Source of the DNA: Coniella vitis
Lineage: Eukaryota > Ascomycota > Sordariomycetes > Diaporthales > Schizoparmaceae
NCBI GenBank assembly: GCA_011317545.1
Contig: WUJK01000006.1
Coordinates: 1,736,001-1,800,000, forward strand
Reading direction: 5' to 3'
Length of the DNA: 64,000 nucleotides
This document shows positions 59,177-64,000 of the stretch, piece after piece (the first letter of the stretch is position 1; each line of letters opens with the position of its first letter). The position numbers and the translations under genes are program-made. Below the pieces are notes generated by a model. It worked only from the letters and a program-made list of their open reading frames with translations. It was not told the DNA's origin and did no database searches.

Positions 59177-59275
59177 CTTAGAAAGGTAGCTTGGAAAGGT
59201 GGCTTGGAAAGGTAGCTTGGAAAGGTGGCTTGGAAAGGTAGCTTGGAAAGGTGGCTTAGAAAGGTAGCCTAGAAA
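59177..59275. repeat. Minisatellite array, right part (13-bp units, 26-bp dimers)
   Basis: About seven units alternate between GGAAAGGTAGCTT and GGAAAGGTGGCTT, so the higher-order unit is a 26-bp dimer. The array begins with the CTTAG target duplicate of copy B. Confidence 0.85.
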
Positions 59276-60027
59276 CGTACTAACAGTTAAGTATATATAA
59301 ATGTTGCAATTTACAGCTAATATAGGTGGCGCTATTAACAATTAGTTAGGGCTGCTGCAGGTTTTGCGGGCCGTTTTGGTTATATGCACTAACGCCTTGA
59401 CCGGACTTTGTGGATACTGAGCTGTAGTATATAGATTAGGATGCAGAGAGAAGTGGCTGAGGCTGCGCCCCAACCGACAATCTCCAGTTTTCCAAAAGTA
59501 CATAGTATATACTATGTACATAGTACTATATACTATGTAAGCCAAAAAACCGGCAGTGCGAGATACCAGTGCTGAGTCAACCGTGATTGGCTCCCGGGCC
59601 GAGCCTCGGCAGAACTTGACCTCCGGGGGTACCCAGCCTGCCAGCCAGCCAGCAAGCCTCACAACCTTGAAAGCTTGTGCAAAGCTCAAATTTGCACCAA
59701 CAACTTGGCCTTGCCAAATCCAGGACGACACGGAATTCCATTTTCGCTTCTCTTCCTTTCCCTTCTTCTTCTCCCATCCGCGCTGCGACCCAGGCAACAA
59801 ACGGTCGCTCGAGGCTCATCTGCCAGTTGCACGACGGGCACACTCTCGGCCCTCGTGTCGATTCAATGAGCTGAGCTGTCCTTTTCGTCGGCCGCCATCC
59901 AATCGGCGTCGAGCTTTTGTTTCCCTGCCGCATCATGTGCTGTCGTTAGCTTCAGACAAAGTGCGAGCTCGACGAGTTTCGAGCTCCATTGTCGCACAAC
60001 GCAGGCGCGAACGCAGTTGATCGCACC
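59276..60027. promoter_or_regulatory. Upstream region and probable leader of NTE1
   Basis: Composition returns to normal here. A cluster of CATAGTA half-sites forms overlapping palindromes at 59498-59539. A CCAGC-type repeat is at 59637-59655. The stretch from about 59720 to 59770 is pyrimidine-rich. Frames in this stretch have no domain character. Confidence 0.5.
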
Positions 60028-63000
60028 ATGGATGCCCTCAACACCACCGTGGTTGCTGCCACGGCCGCCTCGGTAGCTCTCACCACTGCTGCCGGCCCTG
60101 CCGATGGCGCAACCACCGCGCTATCGTCGGTCATTACGCGAGCGAGCGACGTCGTCGTGGCTCATGGCTCATCCTCGTGGATCGGCCTCGTTGCCAGGCT
60201 GATTCTCTGGATCTTGCAGCTGCTCTCCACCATCATTTACTACGCGCTCAAGCTCACGACCATTTCCATTCCTACCCTCCTGTTCAGCCTGTTCTCGGCC
60301 AGTCTGACCGTGACGATGAATGCGACCACACTGTACGTCCGACTCTACCCAAGTCTGTGTTGACATTGCTTGTACTGACAGCTTGCCAGCATGCTCATCG
60401 TGGGAATGGTGTTCTCTGCCATTACGTGGGTGGTGCGGTACCGGTACCTCAACATGTACTCGAGACTGCCGCCAGAGCCGCAGAGGAAAGAGCCCGATGT
60501 CGATCTCTTCCCGGACACCCACGAGGCTGGAACCAAATCTGGCCTGTCCAACTACCTGGACGAGTTCTTGAGCGCCATCAAGGTCTTTGGCTACCTCGAA
60601 CGCCCCGTTTTCCACGAGTTGACTCGCAGCATGCAGACCAGGAAGCTGATTGCGGGCGAGACCATCAACTTGGAGCACGAACAAGGCTTTTGTATCGTTG
60701 TGGATGGGCTAGTGGAGATCTTTGTCAAGTCGGCCAGAGACAGCACGAAACCGTCAAGAGACGTTCCTAACAGCGAAGGCGACTGGGACTCTGACGGCGA
60801 CCTGGAAGACCATCCAGGCCGCCAACAGTACCAGCTTCTGACTGAAGTGCGCAACGGTGCACCCATGTCGTCGCTCTTTACCATCATGGCGCTCTTCACA
60901 GAGGATGTGAAGCTGCGCCATTCAGATGAAGACGTTTCCCGGCCCGTCACTAGGGTTTCGCAGAACGGGCACTCTCGCCTCTCGCCTCTTGCTGATAATT
61001 TGAAAGTGCATGACCTCTCTGCTCCTGCGACCCCATTGTCTGATGATCTCTCTGACCACCCGGGACTTGGGGCTCCAGAACCTGTGGGTGGCGGGTCTTT
61101 ACCAAGAGTGCCACCCATGTCGCTGGACGATAGCCTGCCGCACACTTCTCATCCCAAGAAGCGGCCTGGCCTCAAACAAGGCATTTCCAGCTCAGCGCAT
61201 CCGGACATCATCGCTCGGGCCTCTGTGGACACAACCATCGCCATCATTCCGGCGAGTGCGTTCCGACGCCTCATCAAAATCTACCCCAAAGCAACGTCTC
61301 ATATAGTACATTTGATTCTGTCTAGATTTCAGAGAGTCACGCTTGCTACAGCTTTCAGCTACCTTGGTCTCACTGCCGAAGTGCTGCAGACGGAGAGAAA
61401 CATGATCAAGTACACCGTCTCTCAACTGCCCAATCACCTGAGAGGGGACCCACTAGAGCGTCTCAAAGAAAAGTTCAAGCGGGAGCGCGAACGTATCGGA
61501 GAGGGCGAGGCCGCCAAAGGAATCGCCCTCCATAACTCTGCAACTGCAAGTCGTCGACGTCGCAGGTCCTCCACCGGTCTGAGAAAGGAAGCCGTCTTGC
61601 AAGCCATGAAGGGATCCGTGGTGGGCTCGACGATTTTCCCCCCTCAGGAGCGAGGCTCCATTGACGTGCCAAGCCCTGGAGACTTGCTGGCCAACATTCA
61701 GCAGGCACGTACCGGCGCCGGCGCTGCACCGGCCTCGTCTTCTCAGCGTGACTCCTCATCTGAGAGATCGGATGCTCTATTTAAGGAAGGGTCATCTCCC
61801 TTGGCAGAAAGGCGATTCAATCCCTTTACTAGTCAACGCATTTCCCTAGACAAGAGAGAGAAGGTCGACGAAGAGAACATGTTTCGTGAGTCGATTTTGG
61901 AGTGCATGTTCAAGGCCATTGGCCTGGACTCAAGCGGTACTGGATCTCGCGGATCGGACTCAGCAGAGGCCTCGCCTCGTTTGGTCTCGTATGATCAGAG
62001 GCGCCAGAAAGCCATCTTCTCCAACAATGCATTCGGCTTCATGGATCCGTTTGATGCTTCGGTTGACGGCGATACAGAGTCAGTAGCATCGAGCAGCTTT
62101 ACAACCCACAGTCCCCCAACGGCGCAGGGTCTAGCACAAGACATGAAGCAAGATATGGAAATCGTCTTCTTCCCCAAAGGCTCTGTCCTTGTTGAGCAAG
62201 GCGAGAGGAATCCTGGCTTGTACTATGTGATTGACGGCTTCCTGGACATGTGCGCCTCGGCCGCGGATACGTCAAAAGACATCCTCCAGGCTTCCAGTGA
62301 AGGGTCCAGTGAGGAACCAGACCATTTTCATCCCGCTCCATTGCGGCGCACTAATACGTCCTCTTCCATGTTCAACATGCCCGAGTTGGGGTACCCTGGC
62401 CCAGACTTGCGCAAGAAGGGCAATGCTGGTCGGAAGCATGTGGCTCTTATCAAGCCTGGAGGGCTGGCTGGGTATATCGGCACTGTCTCATCTTATCGTT
62501 CCTTTATTGACGTCTGCGCAAAGACCGACGTTTACGTTGGATTCTTGCCTCGAGCGTCTCTGGAGAGAATTGTGGATAGGTATCCGATAGTGCTCTTGAC
62601 CATGGCAAAGAGGCTGACGAGCTTGCTGCCCCGCCTCATCTTGCACATTGACTTTGCTTTAGAATGGCTTTCTGTCAATGCTGGCCAAGTCATCTTTCAC
62701 GACAACGATGAGAGCGACGCCATTTACTTGGTATTGAACGGACGACTCCGTCTTGTCGAGGAGCGCAAAGAGGGCGGTGTCCACTCTCGAGCAGAATTTG
62801 GCCAAGGCGAAAGCGTTGGCGAACTCGAGGTCCTCACGGAGACGGCGCGATCTGGAACTCTTCATGCCATTCGTGACACTGAGATTGTCAAATTCCCTCG
62901 TACGCTGTTCAACAGTCTGGCGCAGGAACACCCCAGCATCACCATCAAGATCTCCAAGATGATTGCGTCCAAGATGCGTAGCTTTGTCAACCACCCCTCG

Positions 63001-64000
63001 GCGCACAAGGATGGCTGGGGCCAAGCCGCTGTCAGCAAAAGCTCTTCCACCCTCAATCTGCGGACCGTGGCAGTCTTGCCTGTCACAGCGGGTGTGCCTG
63101 TTGTGGATTTTGGACATCGTCTTATGACGGCACTTTCGCAGGTTGGGACCCGCAACGGTGCCACCTCGCTCAACCAGTCTGCCATCCTCAATCATCTTGG
63201 GAAGCACGCCTTCAACAAGATGGGCAAGTTGAGACTGTCACAATACTTGGCAGATCTGGAGGAGAAGTATGGTCTAGTTGTTTACGTGGCTGGTACGTGT
63301 AGTCAGATTCCATTTTCGCCTTTTCACACATCCATCCCCTTCGGTAATGATGAGAAATTCACAATCCCAAAGGCTTGCCAGCCTCTGATGGCCAAATTAA
63401 CTCTAATTTTTTCCTGAACCTTTGTTATCAATATCCATCGCTTCACGCAGACACCATGAACACTGAATATGTGCTGACCAGAGCGAATGATCAGATACTA
63501 GTGTTACTTCACCATGGACCGCCACCTGCATCACACAAGCCGATTGCATTCTCTTGGTTGGTCTAGCGGAAGGCTCTCCCGAGATAGGCGAGTATGAGCG
63601 CTTCATGCTTGGTCAAAAATCGACGGCACGCAAAATCCTGGTTATGCTTCATGCCGAGCGGTACTCTGTATCCGGGCTGACACGGACCTGGCTCAAGAAC
63701 CGAGTTTGGATCAATGGGGGACATTTCCATGTTCAAATGAACATTCGACCACAAACATTACCCATCCACCCTCCAGCGAAGCGTTTGGGCTTGAACATTA
63801 AGGAGCGCGTGCAGACTTTGCAGGCTGAAATCCAAAAGTACACCTCGCGTAAGGTCCGATACAGCCCCGTCTACTCTCCAGATGCGCCCTTCAAGGGCGA
63901 TTTCCACCGTCTTGCGAGGCGACTGTGCGGCAGATCAGTTGGCCTTGTCCTGGGTGGTGGCGGTGCCAGGGGTATCGCGCACGTGGGCATCATTCGTGCA
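60028..64000 (+). CDS. nte1: Lysophospholipase NTE1 (3' partial)
   Basis: Exons 60028-60332, 60390-63292 and 63495 to beyond the edge give 1238 visible residues. The first intron is 57 bp. The second is 202 bp, and splicing it at the CAG ending 63494 restores VYVADTSVTSPWTATC, the expected sequence. The N-terminus has two to three membrane segments (around LILWILQLLSTIIYYALKL, IPTLLFSLFSASLTV, and MLIVGMVFSAITWVV), then RYRYLNMYSRLPPEPQ. Cyclic-nucleotide-binding-like domains follow (FCIVVDGLVEIF; ERNPGLYYVIDGFLDM; SDAIYLVLNGRLRLVEE). The patatin domain begins with the oxyanion motif GGGGARG at the right edge; the GxSxG serine lies outside. NTE1 is an ER enzyme that deacylates phosphatidylcholine to glycerophosphocholine. 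Confidence 0.95.

Noticed and set aside
57455..59275. CRISPR-like regular repeats
   Set aside because: The 13-bp units are directly adjacent without unique spacers and the organism is a eukaryote; this is a minisatellite.

Overview
The window is nuclear DNA of a filamentous ascomycete. Evidence: short GT-AG introns (mostly 57-132 bp) with CTAAC/CTGAC-like branch sites, long intergenic spacers, fungal protein families (NACHT/ankyrin STAND protein, GPI-anchored GH17 glucanase, monopolin Csm1/Pcs1, Scn1-type TatD protein, NTE1), and a 5.2-kb AT-rich block whose LTR copies differ only by C-to-T and G-to-A changes, as repeat-induced point mutation (RIP) leaves them. A member of the Sordariomycetes, perhaps Hypocreales, is my guess from protein flavour; the species is not identified.

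Layout. 1-9.5 kb: 3' part of a multipass membrane protein gene (+), Csm1/Pcs1 (-), divergent Msp1 AAA-ATPase (+), and an NCS1 purine/cytosine permease (+). 9.5-16.1 kb: a 6.6-kb stretch with no supportable gene, rich in simple repeats and short CATAGTA palindromes. 16-24 kb: a 917-residue disordered protein (+), a tRNA-like locus (-), Fis1 (-) head-to-head with Spc24 (+, with a homopolymer frameshift), and a two-TM protein (-). 24-36 kb: sparse region with a broken APH-type phosphotransferase, a TatD/Scn1 hydrolase (+) convergent with a Ca2+/H+ exchanger (-), and an orphan protein (+). 36-53 kb: ZIP/KE4 zinc transporter (+), a 1469-residue NACHT-ankyrin protein (-), a GPI-anchored GH17 glucanase (-), and an ABCC-type ABC transporter (-). 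54.0-59.3 kb: RIP-mutated block with two 1620-bp LTR elements in opposite orientation, each with 182-bp LTRs and a 5-bp target duplication, one of them inside a 13-bp minisatellite. 60.0-64.0 kb: NTE1 lysophospholipase (+), running off the right edge.

Functional themes. Most genes are core housekeeping: kinetochore (Csm1/Pcs1, Spc24), mitochondrial outer membrane (Msp1, Fis1), ion homeostasis (VCX1-like, KE4-like) and phospholipid turnover (NTE1). Two divergent promoters each pair a kinetochore gene with an outer-mitochondrial-membrane gene. Accessory content is the STAND protein, the APH relic, the orphan at 33.8 kb and the repeat block. The observations I rate highest are the paired gag-only LTR elements with complete boundaries, the dispersed intergenic palindrome family TACTATG/CATAGTA, the STAND protein, and the Spc24 frameshift. 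No wholly new multi-gene system could be demonstrated from sequence alone.
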